Assembly: GCF_947501425.1 (NCBI RefSeq)
Contig: NZ_CANMVN010000002.1
Coordinates: forward strand, 124,001 to 188,000
From: an uncultured Psychroserpens sp.
GTDB taxonomy: Bacteria; Bacteroidota; Bacteroidia; Flavobacteriales; Flavobacteriaceae
DNA: 64,000 nucleotides
Reading direction: 5' to 3'
In this document: piece by piece, positions 7,950 to 15,634 of the stretch
How positions within the stretch are numbered: the first letter of the stretch is position 1
Layout: each line of letters starts with the position of its first letter
Notes under the pieces: generated by a model
What the model was told of the DNA's origin: nothing
Database searches by the model: none
Seen by the model: the letters and a program-made list of their open reading frames with translations, nothing else
Made by a program: the position numbers and the translations under genes

Positions 7950-8426
7950 ATGAAAGCTAGAATTGCATCACTCCTAATTATTCTGTTGATTTTTTCATGT
8001 AAAGAAAAACCAAAAAATGATGTTGTTGACTCCATATCAGATATTACAGAAACTACAGGCACAAATCCTCTAGAAGGGGCTTGGGAACTTGTAGGTTATT
8101 ACAATTATTTAGACAATAAGGTTATTGATTCTTTTAAAACCTCAGAAGGTTATAGACAAGTTAAAATGTACACTAATTCTAAAGTGATGTGGAGCAAATA
8201 TGTACCTTCAGATTCTTCGGAATGGTTCGGCTATGGTAGCTATAGAATGAATGGTTCTGAACTGATAGAAATTCTAGAATACGGTTCAGAAATGATGAGC
8301 AAAATTATTGAAGAGAAAAAAGAATTCAAACATGAGCTTATCATCAATGGCGATACATTTAGTCAAATAGAAATTGACGAAGACGGCAACAGAATTTATG
8401 CTGAAAACTATGAACGGATTGAATAG
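7950..8426 (+). CDS. Lipocalin-like lipoprotein, hypothetical
   Basis: 158 residues with a lipoprotein signal (MKARIASLLIILLIFSC, Cys17 as lipidation site). The mature part begins with a Thr/Ser linker and then a beta-rich domain starting NPLEGAWELVGYYNY, the way lipocalin-like/DUF-type stress lipoproteins of Bacteroidota start (LxGxWxLV). The exact family is not certain. Convergent with the sulfatase gene, with a 15-bp gap. Confidence 0.6.
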   Translation: MKARIASLLIILLIFSCKEKPKNDVVDSISDITETTGTNPLEGAWELVGYYNYLDNKVIDSFKTSEGYRQVKMYTNSKVMWSKYVPSDSSEWFGYGSYRMNGSELIEILEYGSEMMSKIIEEKKEFKHELIINGDTFSQIEIDEDGNRIYAENYERIE

Positions 8427-8441
8427 TTAAGCACTTCTATT

Positions 8442-9821
8442 TCATTTATGCTTGGTTTTCCAAATTTCAATTTGCGCCTTGAAATCGTTTACCACGTCTC
8501 GATGGGATTCGGCTAAATTATCATTGTTTTTAGGGTCTTTATCCATATCGAAAAGACCAATAGTTTTTGTAGTTTGATTCCATTGAAAAAACCAACGATC
8601 AGTTCTAGCCCAATAGGCTTCAATCTTCATGCCCATCATATCTTCTTCGGAACGCATTTGAGTGGCTTGACCTATGATTATTTCTCTTTCTGTTTTTGAC
8701 GGATCTTCAATAATAGCTCTATAGGATTTTCCAAAATAATCATCTGGTATTTCTACATCCAAATAATCTAAAATGGTAGCTGGAATATCTGCACTATGCA
8801 TCAAGGCCTTTGACTTGGCATTTGCAACAATTTTGTCTTTCCATGAAAAAATAATTGGTGTTCTGAAGGATTGGTCGTAAACAGATAATTTACCTTTATC
8901 TCCACCATTATGCCAGCGTAAGGAATCATGTCTGAACTCCTGATGTGGTTCCTGTTCCCAACCATTATCATTAACGTAAACAAAAAGGGTATTATCAAAT
9001 TCATCTTTTTCTTTTAAATAGCGTACTAATTCACCTACTCCATCATCAAACCAAGTACAATTAGCATAATAACGTTTAGCCGATTCGGTCATGTCTTTAT
9101 CCTTGTAAATATTGTAATATTTATCTGGAGCATCAAATGGATAATGTGGCAATTCTGGTGCAAACCAAATAAAAAAAGGATTATCTTTATTGGCTTCTAC
9201 GAAATCATAAACAGGTTGCATTGTAGCGCGTGCTAATTTACGACCATCGCCTCCCATAAATTGTAAAAACCAATCGTCGTTTTTCTTATCTCCTTTTTTC
9301 CAACCCTTGGTCATACCTGCATCAAAACCTCCATTTTGGTAATTGAACTCCCACCATTTACCGCCTTGAAAACTTTTATAGCCTTGTGTTCTCAAAATTT
9401 TTGGTAAGGTCTCAAAGTACTGCATAGCGTGATGCTTAAAATTGACTGCCCACTGGTCTGAATCTTGATACGGAAGTCCTCTTTGATTATTAAGCGAATC
9501 ATGAATCATTTGATTCACCTTTTGCTCATAACCAACAGGCAAGGTTCCGGTCATTAATGTTTGTAATGATGGTCTGCAATGGTTTTGTGGCACATAACCA
9601 TTAGTGAATAAGGTTCCACTTGCAGCGAGCTTATCCATATTTGGTGTTTGAACATAATCAGCTCCCATAAACCCAAAATAAGGATAACCTTGATCATCTC
9701 CTATTAATAAAACAATATTTGGACGCTCTTCATTTGTTTTTCTATTTGATTCAGGTTTAGTTTTATTATTACATGAAAACACTACAAAACACACACATAT
9801 AATCAATAATTCTTTTTTCAT
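8442..9821 (-). CDS. Sulfatase-family lipoprotein with a CRPSL active-site motif
   Basis: 459 residues, signal MKKELLIICVCFVVFSC with lipid Cys17. The sulfatase fold is clear: NIVLLIGDDQG (metal ligands Asp42, Asp43), NHCRPSLQTLMTG (Cys82, the residue matured to formylglycine), LPHYPFDAPDKY (His), and VNDNGW...HNGGDKGKLSVYDQSFRTPIIF (Asp/Asn ligands and Lys). The formylglycine motif is normally CxPSR; here the last position is Leu. CRPSL-type sequences occur in other arylsulfatase-like proteins, so the enzyme may still be active. Likely periplasmic or outer-surface hydrolysis of a sulfate ester. The start overlaps the stop of the upstream dioxygenase gene by 4 bp, so the two are translated together. 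Confidence 0.88.
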   Translation of the reverse strand: MKKELLIICVCFVVFSCNNKTKPESNRKTNEERPNIVLLIGDDQGYPYFGFMGADYVQTPNMDKLAASGTLFTNGYVPQNHCRPSLQTLMTGTLPVGYEQKVNQMIHDSLNNQRGLPYQDSDQWAVNFKHHAMQYFETLPKILRTQGYKSFQGGKWWEFNYQNGGFDAGMTKGWKKGDKKNDDWFLQFMGGDGRKLARATMQPVYDFVEANKDNPFFIWFAPELPHYPFDAPDKYYNIYKDKDMTESAKRYYANCTWFDDGVGELVRYLKEKDEFDNTLFVYVNDNGWEQEPHQEFRHDSLRWHNGGDKGKLSVYDQSFRTPIIFSWKDKIVANAKSKALMHSADIPATILDYLDVEIPDDYFGKSYRAIIEDPSKTEREIIIGQATQMRSEEDMMGMKIEAYWARTDRWFFQWNQTTKTIGLFDMDKDPKNNDNLAESHRDVVNDFKAQIEIWKTKHK

Positions 9822-10645
9822 TTTATATACACTATTGGATTTAGATTTGTATTTATTATTTCACCAACTTTAGCTCCTGGGCACCAGGATTTCCAATCAT
9901 TTTCCTGACCTGAATTAGTTGGTTTTTTCAATGTCATGTCCTTATCCATATAGATAATGGTCATAACTTTTCTCATTTTATCTGATGTATTAGCACCTGC
10001 ACGATGGAATACCCAACCAGAATGAAAACTAATTTCACCAATATCAAAAGGCTCTATAACATGTTCAAAATCTGTGACTTTAAGTCGCTTTTCTATTTGA
10101 ACTTCACTATCATCACTAATAGACAATTCTCTTCCATCCATAATTTCATGACTTCCTGCACTAAATTCTAATGGCCCCATTTCTAAAGCTGTTTCTTGTA
10201 ATGGTATCCAAGCTGTAATTGTTTTATCAGTGCTTAAAGGCCAGTAATGTTGATCGGCATGCCAAGGCGTAATTCCGCCTCCAGCCTCTTTAAAAAGTGC
10301 TTGATCATGATATAACCTCACACCACTCACTTGCATCAAATCTGCAGCGATTTTAGCAATTCGCTTACTAAACACCAACTTTTTAATTATCTCGTCTTTT
10401 GTCCAAAGATTAGATAACTGAAGAAATGCTTTCCCATAGGTTGTACGTTCATTTAATGGTAATTTTTGTTCATTAAGCTCATTTACCTTTTGAGAAATTA
10501 TGGCATTAAAATATTCTAGTGTAGCTGCATCTAAAACGTTTTTTAACTTAATGAAATGATGTTTATTATAAAACTGAACTTGCCTATCGGTTAACTTGTA
10601 ATAATCATCAAGTATTGAAGTTATTTGCATACTAAGCATTTTCAA
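9818..10645 (-). CDS. Phytanoyl-CoA dioxygenase (PhyH) family protein
   Basis: 275 residues, cytoplasmic. It has the Fe(II)/2-oxoglutarate oxygenase triad of the PhyH family: ITPWHADQHYWPL (His129, Asp131) and VFHRAGANTSDKMRKVMTIIY (His214, with an Arg downstream for the 2-oxoglutarate carboxylate). Members hydroxylate acyl chains, amino acids or small metabolites; the substrate is unknown here. It is first in a two-gene operon, and its stop overlaps the sulfatase start. The initiating Met could be Met1 or Met6 (the ATGs lie at 10643-10645 and 10628-10630). Confidence 0.88.
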   Translation of the reverse strand: MKMLSMQITSILDDYYKLTDRQVQFYNKHHFIKLKNVLDAATLEYFNAIISQKVNELNEQKLPLNERTTYGKAFLQLSNLWTKDEIIKKLVFSKRIAKIAADLMQVSGVRLYHDQALFKEAGGGITPWHADQHYWPLSTDKTITAWIPLQETALEMGPLEFSAGSHEIMDGRELSISDDSEVQIEKRLKVTDFEHVIEPFDIGEISFHSGWVFHRAGANTSDKMRKVMTIIYMDKDMTLKKPTNSGQENDWKSWCPGAKVGEIINTNLNPIVYIK

Positions 10646-10690
10646 TTTTAAAGGTATAAGTTAACACATATAAAAAACTCTTGCAAACCA

Positions 10691-10717
10691 AAAAAACTGA
10701 ACAGAACTGTTCAGTTT
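10691..10717 (-). terminator. Leftward terminator left of the tandem repeats
   Basis: A perfect 10-bp stem AAACTGAACA/TGTTCAGTTT with a 4-nt loop, followed on the minus strand by a run of six T. The stem core is shared with the tRNA terminator at 11115-11144, so transcripts entering the repeats from the right would end here. Confidence 0.7.
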
Positions 10718-10722
10718 CTATT

Positions 10723-11112
10723 GGATTAGCTCCGCTGATCCTGAAAAGTGATTGTTGCTCATAAAAGCTAAAACATTCCATGTTTTTACTTTTTTTATGT
10801 TCACTGCGTTTACGAAGTAAACTTCTAACTTGTGAAGGATTGAATCAAAAACTATTCATTAGGATTAGCTGCGCTGATCCTGTATAAGGATCGTTGCTCA
10901 TAAAAGCTAAAACATTTCATGTTTTTATTTTTTTATGTTCACTGCGTTTACGAAGTAAACTTCTAACTTGTGAAGGATTGAATCAAAAACTATTCATTAG
11001 GATTAGCTGCGCTGATCCTGTATAAGGGTCGTTGCTCATAAAAGCTAAAACATTTCATGTTTTTATTTTTTTATGTTCACTGCGTTTACGAAGTAAACTT
11101 CTAACTTGTGAA
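10723..11112. repeat. Three tandem copies of a ~139-bp hairpin-rich repeat
   Basis: Copies start at 10723, 10862 and 11000 (spacing 139 and 138 bp); the third is shorter and ends near 11112. Copies two and three are nearly identical; the first has several differences. Each copy carries three tight hairpins: GGATTAGC-TGC-GCTGATCC, AAAACAT-TTC-ATGTTTT, and GTTTAC-GAA-GTAAAC enclosed by an outer TTCAC/GTGAA pair. No reading frame is conserved through it. The array is bracketed by two similar leftward terminators and lies downstream of tRNA-Pro, so it may be read when the tRNA terminator is passed. No known RNA family was recognised. Confidence 0.8.
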
Positions 11113-11114
11113 CA

Positions 11115-11144
11115 TAAAAAAAGCTGAACAAAATTGTTCAGCTT
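11115..11144 (-). terminator. Terminator of the tRNA transcript
   Basis: A perfect 10-bp stem AAGCTGAACA/TGTTCAGCTT with a 4-nt loop, then a T run on the minus strand, immediately after tRNA-Pro. Confidence 0.85.
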
Positions 11145-11150
11145 CTATGG

Positions 11151-11225
11151 TCGGGGTGGCAGGATTCGAACCTGCGACCTCCGCGTCCCAAACGCGGCGC
11201 GATAACCGGGCTACGCTACACCCCG
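11151..11225 (-). tRNA. tRNA-Pro (anticodon TGG)
   Basis: 75 nt. The acceptor stem CGGGGTG/CACCCCG is perfect and the discriminator is A. The anticodon loop TTTGGGA sits in a CGCG-rich stem, giving TGG. The T arm GCAGGTTCGAATCCTGC is canonical. CCA is not encoded. Confidence 0.95.
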
Positions 11226-11244
11226 AAACGGTTATCAAAAAAAG

Positions 11245-11329
11245 CGGAGAGTATGGGATTCGAACCCATGCGACAGTTACCCGTCGACAGTTTAGCAAAC
11301 TGCTCCATTAACCACTCTGGCAACTCTCC
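11245..11329 (-). tRNA. tRNA-Ser (anticodon GCT)
   Basis: 85 nt with a long variable arm, as expected for a serine tRNA. The acceptor GGAGAGT/ACTCTCC is perfect and the discriminator is G. The anticodon loop TTGCTAA gives GCT. It lies 19 bp upstream of tRNA-Pro in the same transcript. Confidence 0.95.
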
Positions 11330-11339
11330 AATATGTTTT

Positions 11340-11356
11340 AAAAAGAACGTCTTTTT
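11340..11356 (-). other. 7-bp hairpin between the HD-phosphodiesterase gene and the tRNAs
   Basis: AAAAAGA-ACG-TCTTTTT. It could be a weak terminator for the 11427-13472 gene or a leader hairpin of the tRNA transcript. Confidence 0.35.
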
Positions 11357-11365
11357 AATGGGATG

Positions 11366-11396
11366 CAAATGTAACTTTTCATTAGCAAGAACACAA
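11366..11396 (-). promoter_or_regulatory. Promoter of the tRNA-Ser/tRNA-Pro transcript
   Basis: The minus strand carries TTG (11394-11396), a 20-bp spacer, and TACATTTG (11366-11373), a near-ideal Bacteroidota promoter. The predicted start is about 30 nt before tRNA-Ser. Confidence 0.7.
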
Positions 11397-11426
11397 CATT
11401 TTTTTAAATTTTTTTCTTTTGAAGAC

Positions 11427-13472
11427 TTACTCTGGGTATTCAATCCTGAGATGGAATATATTAGCTAACTTAGTTTTGAGGACTTTCTTTATGGATTGAA
11501 TTTCTTTAAATGTAATATTCGCATTTAAAAACTGTCCGTCCTCCATTTGTTTACTGATGATACTTTCAACAAATTTATCAATCTTAGTAGTTGTAGGCTC
11601 CTTTAAACTCTTAGAGGCAGCTTCAACACTATCACACATCATTAATATAGCGGTTTCTTTACTAAATGGTTGCGGACCTGGATATCTAAAGTCATCCTCT
11701 TTGGCATCATCGTTTATATCCTTCTCTTTCCTGTAAAAGTAATAAACCATGCTTGTACCATGATGAGTTCTAATAAAATCAATAACTCGGTCTGGCAAAT
11801 TATTTTTCTTGGCTATTTCAATACCATCTAACACATGATCAATAATAATCTTTGCACTCTCGCGTGAGGATAATTCATCATGCGGATTGATACCTGTAGC
11901 TTGATTTTCGGTAAAATAGGTAGGATTTTTCATCTTACCAATATCGTGGTATAAGGCACCTACCCTAATTAACATGGCATTTGCTCCTATCTCATTGGCT
12001 GAGGCTTCTGCTAAATTTGCCACATTCAAAGAATGATGAAATGTACCAGGTGCTTTATTAGATAGTTCTTTTAATAATTTAGTGTTGGTATCAGATAATT
12101 CTAATAGTGACACATCAGATACTAAACCAAATAATTTTTCATAAATATAGATTAGAGGTTGCACAAATAAAGTTGCTAATCCACATAATACAAACAAACC
12201 AAATGTTCTTGGATCTAAGTTGGTAATATTACCTTCATGAATCACATAAAATGCAAAGTAGGCAATGATATATATAAGTGTTATTTGTCCTACAGAAATA
12301 AATAAGTTTGCTCTTTTGTACAATTCGGAAACCGTTAAAATGGTTACAATTCCGGCTATAATCTGTAAAAACATATATTCATAACTATTAGACACTATAA
12401 ATCCTAATAGCAATACTGTAAGCACATGAGCAAACAGACCAAGTCTTGCATCAAAAAAGGCCTTTAACACTAAAGGAAGAATACACAATGGTACAACATA
12501 AACGTATTGTGAATTGTAATTAATGATCAATGTGGTTAGAAGGATCATCAACAAAATATTGAAAAAGATAAAGGTCACTTTAGTGTTATCTAGAAAAACT
12601 TCAATTCTGTATTTCCGAAGAAAGAGCAAGAGCATTAATAATGCAAGAGCAACCAGAAGTGCGTAAGCAAAAACAATCAGATTATAGTTAGATTCATTCC
12701 AAACCTGAGATTCATATTCAGACTCTAATGATCGTAATTCGTCATATTTTTCACCTTCAACAATTTCACCTTTAGATATGATGAGCGTCCCTTTTTCTAT
12801 ACTTCCTCTAACGGTAGAAATACTCTCGAGTCGCTCCTCGAGTGCTTGCTCCGTAAATGAGGAGTTAAGTCGAAGATTAGGTTTTACTATATCAAAAAAG
12901 ATAGAAATAAATGTGGCATCAAATTGTTTTAAACCACTACCCGATAAGTTGCTTTCTAATACACCTCTAAAACCATCTAATTTTGTAAGATTAGAAAATT
13001 GTGTTTCAGCATATTGGCGTTGAGCATCTAATAATATAACTGTTTTATCACCCAAATATTCATAGTCCTCGTCTAATACACCAAATTGATAGATGTCCTC
13101 AATAGTGGATTTTCCCACAGCAAATAAACCTCGGTTTCTGTTCACTATACTATCAGCAAAGGAGGTTTTAAATTTTTCTGAATACGCTTTTAATACTGCA
13201 GTTTTTACTGAGGTATCAATATCAAAATAGACGGCACTCTTATTTGAAGCTTCAATACGTTCTTGTTGAATTTCTTCGGAAGATTTTTGTATTGCAAAAT
13301 CGAAAGGAGCTAATAGGCTTTCAGATTGCCACGGTTTTCCTTTATCGAAATCATATCTGAATTTTCCACTTTTCGGAAATAAATAAACGATTAAAAATGT
13401 AGTCGTTAAAAATAAAAGCACCTTATATAAAAGCGCATGATTTTTATACCATTTATTAATTAGATCATTCAT
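11427..13472 (-). CDS. 7TMR-HD phosphodiesterase (PgpH-like)
   Basis: 681 residues. One N-terminal membrane span (LLYKVLLFLTTTFLIVYLF) is followed by a ~230-residue extracytoplasmic domain (7TMR-HDED type), then about seven hydrophobic helices (roughly residues 268-460), then an HD domain: HHSLNVANLAEASANEIGANAMLIRVGALYHDIGKM holds the His and the HD pair, followed by the downstream HHGTSMVYYFY and DSVEAAS. This is the architecture of PgpH, which hydrolyses cyclic di-AMP. The HD residues are intact. Transcribed toward the tRNA genes; no partner gene adjacent. Confidence 0.9.
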   Translation of the reverse strand: MNDLINKWYKNHALLYKVLLFLTTTFLIVYLFPKSGKFRYDFDKGKPWQSESLLAPFDFAIQKSSEEIQQERIEASNKSAVYFDIDTSVKTAVLKAYSEKFKTSFADSIVNRNRGLFAVGKSTIEDIYQFGVLDEDYEYLGDKTVILLDAQRQYAETQFSNLTKLDGFRGVLESNLSGSGLKQFDATFISIFFDIVKPNLRLNSSFTEQALEERLESISTVRGSIEKGTLIISKGEIVEGEKYDELRSLESEYESQVWNESNYNLIVFAYALLVALALLMLLLFLRKYRIEVFLDNTKVTFIFFNILLMILLTTLIINYNSQYVYVVPLCILPLVLKAFFDARLGLFAHVLTVLLLGFIVSNSYEYMFLQIIAGIVTILTVSELYKRANLFISVGQITLIYIIAYFAFYVIHEGNITNLDPRTFGLFVLCGLATLFVQPLIYIYEKLFGLVSDVSLLELSDTNTKLLKELSNKAPGTFHHSLNVANLAEASANEIGANAMLIRVGALYHDIGKMKNPTYFTENQATGINPHDELSSRESAKIIIDHVLDGIEIAKKNNLPDRVIDFIRTHHGTSMVYYFYRKEKDINDDAKEDDFRYPGPQPFSKETAILMMCDSVEAASKSLKEPTTTKIDKFVESIISKQMEDGQFLNANITFKEIQSIKKVLKTKLANIFHLRIEYPE

Positions 13473-13606
13473 TATGATTACAATTTCAATACATTAGAAC
13501 CTGAAAAAATTAGTAGGCTTCAAATTATGCTTGCACTTTCAAAAGTAAGAAAATATAATAGAACTCATGTTATGAGATCTAAGCACTTATTTAATTAAAA
13601 AATGAT

Positions 13607-13614
13607 TAATTTTG
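13607..13614 (+). promoter_or_regulatory. -7 box (TAATTTTG) of the thiolase operon
   Basis: A perfect TAnnTTTG match 26 bp before the thiolase start codon; no matching -33 TTG is seen. Confidence 0.5.
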
Positions 13615-13640
13615 CAGCTAGAAAATAAAACGAATTAAAA

Positions 13641-14819
13641 ATGAGTAGAGACGTTGTAATTGTATCAGCAGCAAGAACTCCAATAGGAAGTTTTTTAGGA
13701 GCTTTATCAACAGTTCCTGCACCAAAATTAGGTGCTATTGCTATTAAGGGAGCCTTAGATAAAATCAATTTAAAACCAGAAATGGTAGAAGAAGTTCTAA
13801 TGGGAAATGTTGTTCAGGCTGGAACTGGACAAGCTCCTGCCAGACAAGCTGCTATTTATGCTGGTATTCCTGATACAGTGCCTTGTACTACAATCAATAA
13901 AGTATGTGCCTCTGGTATGAAATCGGTTATGCAAGCCGCACAATCTATTGCTCTTGGAGATACTGATATAGTTGTTGCTGGTGGAATGGAAAACATGAGT
14001 ATGATCCCACATTATTTTCATGCTAGGTCTGCTACTAAATTTGGGCCAGCTACGCTTGTTGATGGCATGCAAAAAGATGGATTAGTAGATGCTTATGACC
14101 AAAATGCGATGGGTGTATGTGCAGACGCATGTGCGACTGAATATGAGTTTTCAAGAGAAGACCAGGATGCGTTTGCCATCCAGTCTTACAATCGATCAGC
14201 TGCAGCATGGGATTCTGGAAAGTTTGATAATGAAGTTATTCCTGTGGAAGTACCTCAAAGACGTGGAGAACCTGTAATAGTATCAAAAGACGAGGAATAT
14301 ACGAATGTAAAAATGGAAAAAATTCCAGCACTTCGTCCAGCATTTACTAAAGATGGTACTGTAACAGCTGCTAATGCTTCAACAATAAATGATGGTGCTG
14401 GAGCTATGGTATTAATGAGCAGAGAGAAAGCAGATGCCTTGGGATTGAAACCTTTAGCTACTATCAAAAGCTATGCTGATGCCGCTCAAGAACCAAAATG
14501 GTTCACTACTGCGCCAGCTAAAGCTTTACCAAAAGCTTTAGATAAAGCTGGAGTATCTATCGATGATGTAGATTTCTTTGAATTTAATGAAGCGTTTTCT
14601 GTGGTTGGATTGGCGAATATGAAAATACTCGGACTTAACGATAGTAACGTAAATGTTAATGGTGGAGCAGTCTCTCTTGGACATCCACTAGGATGCTCTG
14701 GAGTACGAATTGTAATAACACTTTTAAGTGTGCTTCAACAAAACAATGCTAAAATTGGTGCAGCTGCTATTTGTAATGGTGGTGGTGGCGCTTCTGCAAT
14801 TGTAATCGAACGTAATTAA
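13641..14819 (+). CDS. Acetyl-CoA C-acyltransferase (thiolase)
   Basis: 392 residues, normal for a degradative or biosynthetic thiolase. All signatures are visible: the acylated Cys in NKVCASGMKSVMQAAQ (around residue 88), NEAF, the histidine in NGGAVSLGHPLGCSGVRI, and the second Cys in CNGGGGASAIVIE at the C-terminus. The GMENMS and GHPLGCSGAR-type motifs fit acetyl-CoA acetyltransferase (two acetyl-CoA to acetoacetyl-CoA), but beta-ketothiolase activity on longer chains cannot be excluded. The NlpC/P60 gene starts 9 bp after its stop, probably the same transcript, although the functions seem unrelated. Confidence 0.93.
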   Translation: MSRDVVIVSAARTPIGSFLGALSTVPAPKLGAIAIKGALDKINLKPEMVEEVLMGNVVQAGTGQAPARQAAIYAGIPDTVPCTTINKVCASGMKSVMQAAQSIALGDTDIVVAGGMENMSMIPHYFHARSATKFGPATLVDGMQKDGLVDAYDQNAMGVCADACATEYEFSREDQDAFAIQSYNRSAAAWDSGKFDNEVIPVEVPQRRGEPVIVSKDEEYTNVKMEKIPALRPAFTKDGTVTAANASTINDGAGAMVLMSREKADALGLKPLATIKSYADAAQEPKWFTTAPAKALPKALDKAGVSIDDVDFFEFNEAFSVVGLANMKILGLNDSNVNVNGGAVSLGHPLGCSGVRIVITLLSVLQQNNAKIGAAAICNGGGGASAIVIERN

Positions 14820-14828
14820 TATAGCTTA

Positions 14829-15578
14829 ATGCAATACGGAATTTGTAATCTGAGTATTGTTCCGCTTAGAGTTGAACCTAGTGATTCTTGCGAGTTAGTC
14901 TCTCAGGTACTATATGGTGAAATTTTTAAAGTATTAGAACAGCGGAAATCCTGGAGCAGAATTCGATTGGCTTTCGACAAATACGAGGGTTGGATAGATA
15001 ATAAACAGTATCTTGAAATCACTGAAGATAATTACAAGAGAATCAAGCAAGAAGATCATATTTTATCTACAGATCTTATTGAATATGTACAAGATGAAAA
15101 TCAGCAGTTATATACCATTCCTATAGGATCATCATTAAATGGATTAGAGTTATTAAAGCATACTCATGATGGTAATACAGTAGCATCAAAACAAGATAAA
15201 TCACATCTGATAAAAACAGCTTTTACTTATCTTAACAGCCCTTATCTTTGGGGAGGAAAAACACCATTTGGTATTGATTGTTCGGGTTTTACACAAATGG
15301 TTTATAAATTAAATGGATATCACATCCTTAGAGATGCTTCTCAGCAAGCAACTCAGGGTCAAGCATTGAGCTTTATTGAAGAAAGCGAACCTGGTGATCT
15401 TGCTTTTTTTGATAATTCAGAAGGACTTATAACTCATGTTGGTATTATTATGGAAGACAATTATATCATCCATGCACATGGTAAAGTAAGGATAGATAGA
15501 CTAGACCACTCTGGTATCTATAACGTAGATAAGCGAATGCATACTCACAAATTGAGGGTGATCAAGAAAATCATATAA
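14829..15578 (+). CDS. C40 (NlpC/P60) cell-wall peptidase with SH3-like N-terminus
   Basis: 249 residues. The N-terminal ~70 residues look like a bacterial SH3 domain (SIVPLRVEPSDSCELVSQVLYGEIFKVLEQRKSWSRIRL...YEGWID). The C-terminal NlpC/P60 domain has WGGKTPFGIDCSGFTQMVYK (Cys near residue 150), HVGIIM (His near 203) and the later HAHGKV (third catalytic position). Such enzymes cleave gamma-D-Glu-diamino acid bonds in peptidoglycan. No signal peptide is obvious (it starts MQYGICNLSIVPLR), so a cytoplasmic role in recycling muropeptides is likely, like related dipeptidyl-peptidase VI proteins. Confidence 0.9.
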   Translation: MQYGICNLSIVPLRVEPSDSCELVSQVLYGEIFKVLEQRKSWSRIRLAFDKYEGWIDNKQYLEITEDNYKRIKQEDHILSTDLIEYVQDENQQLYTIPIGSSLNGLELLKHTHDGNTVASKQDKSHLIKTAFTYLNSPYLWGGKTPFGIDCSGFTQMVYKLNGYHILRDASQQATQGQALSFIEESEPGDLAFFDNSEGLITHVGIIMEDNYIIHAHGKVRIDRLDHSGIYNVDKRMHTHKLRVIKKII

Positions 15579-15580
15579 AT

Positions 15581-15617
15581 AAAAAAAGCGTCCTGAAATT
15601 CTCAGGACGCTTTTTTT
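15581..15617. terminator. Bidirectional terminator
   Basis: The stem GCGTCCTGA/TCAGGACGC has a 5-nt loop, with seven A on one side and seven T on the other. It ends both the thiolase-NlpC and the gyrA-TPR transcripts. Confidence 0.92.
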
Positions 15618-15634
15618 ATGTAAGTACTTGTAAA

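Noticed and set aside
10723-11112. Tandem repeats considered as a CRISPR array
   Set aside because: The repeats are 139 bp, directly adjacent without unique spacers, and no cas gene is present.
11101-11468. Several short reading frames across the tRNA region
   Set aside because: They overlap two well-formed tRNA genes on the minus strand and have no family resemblance.
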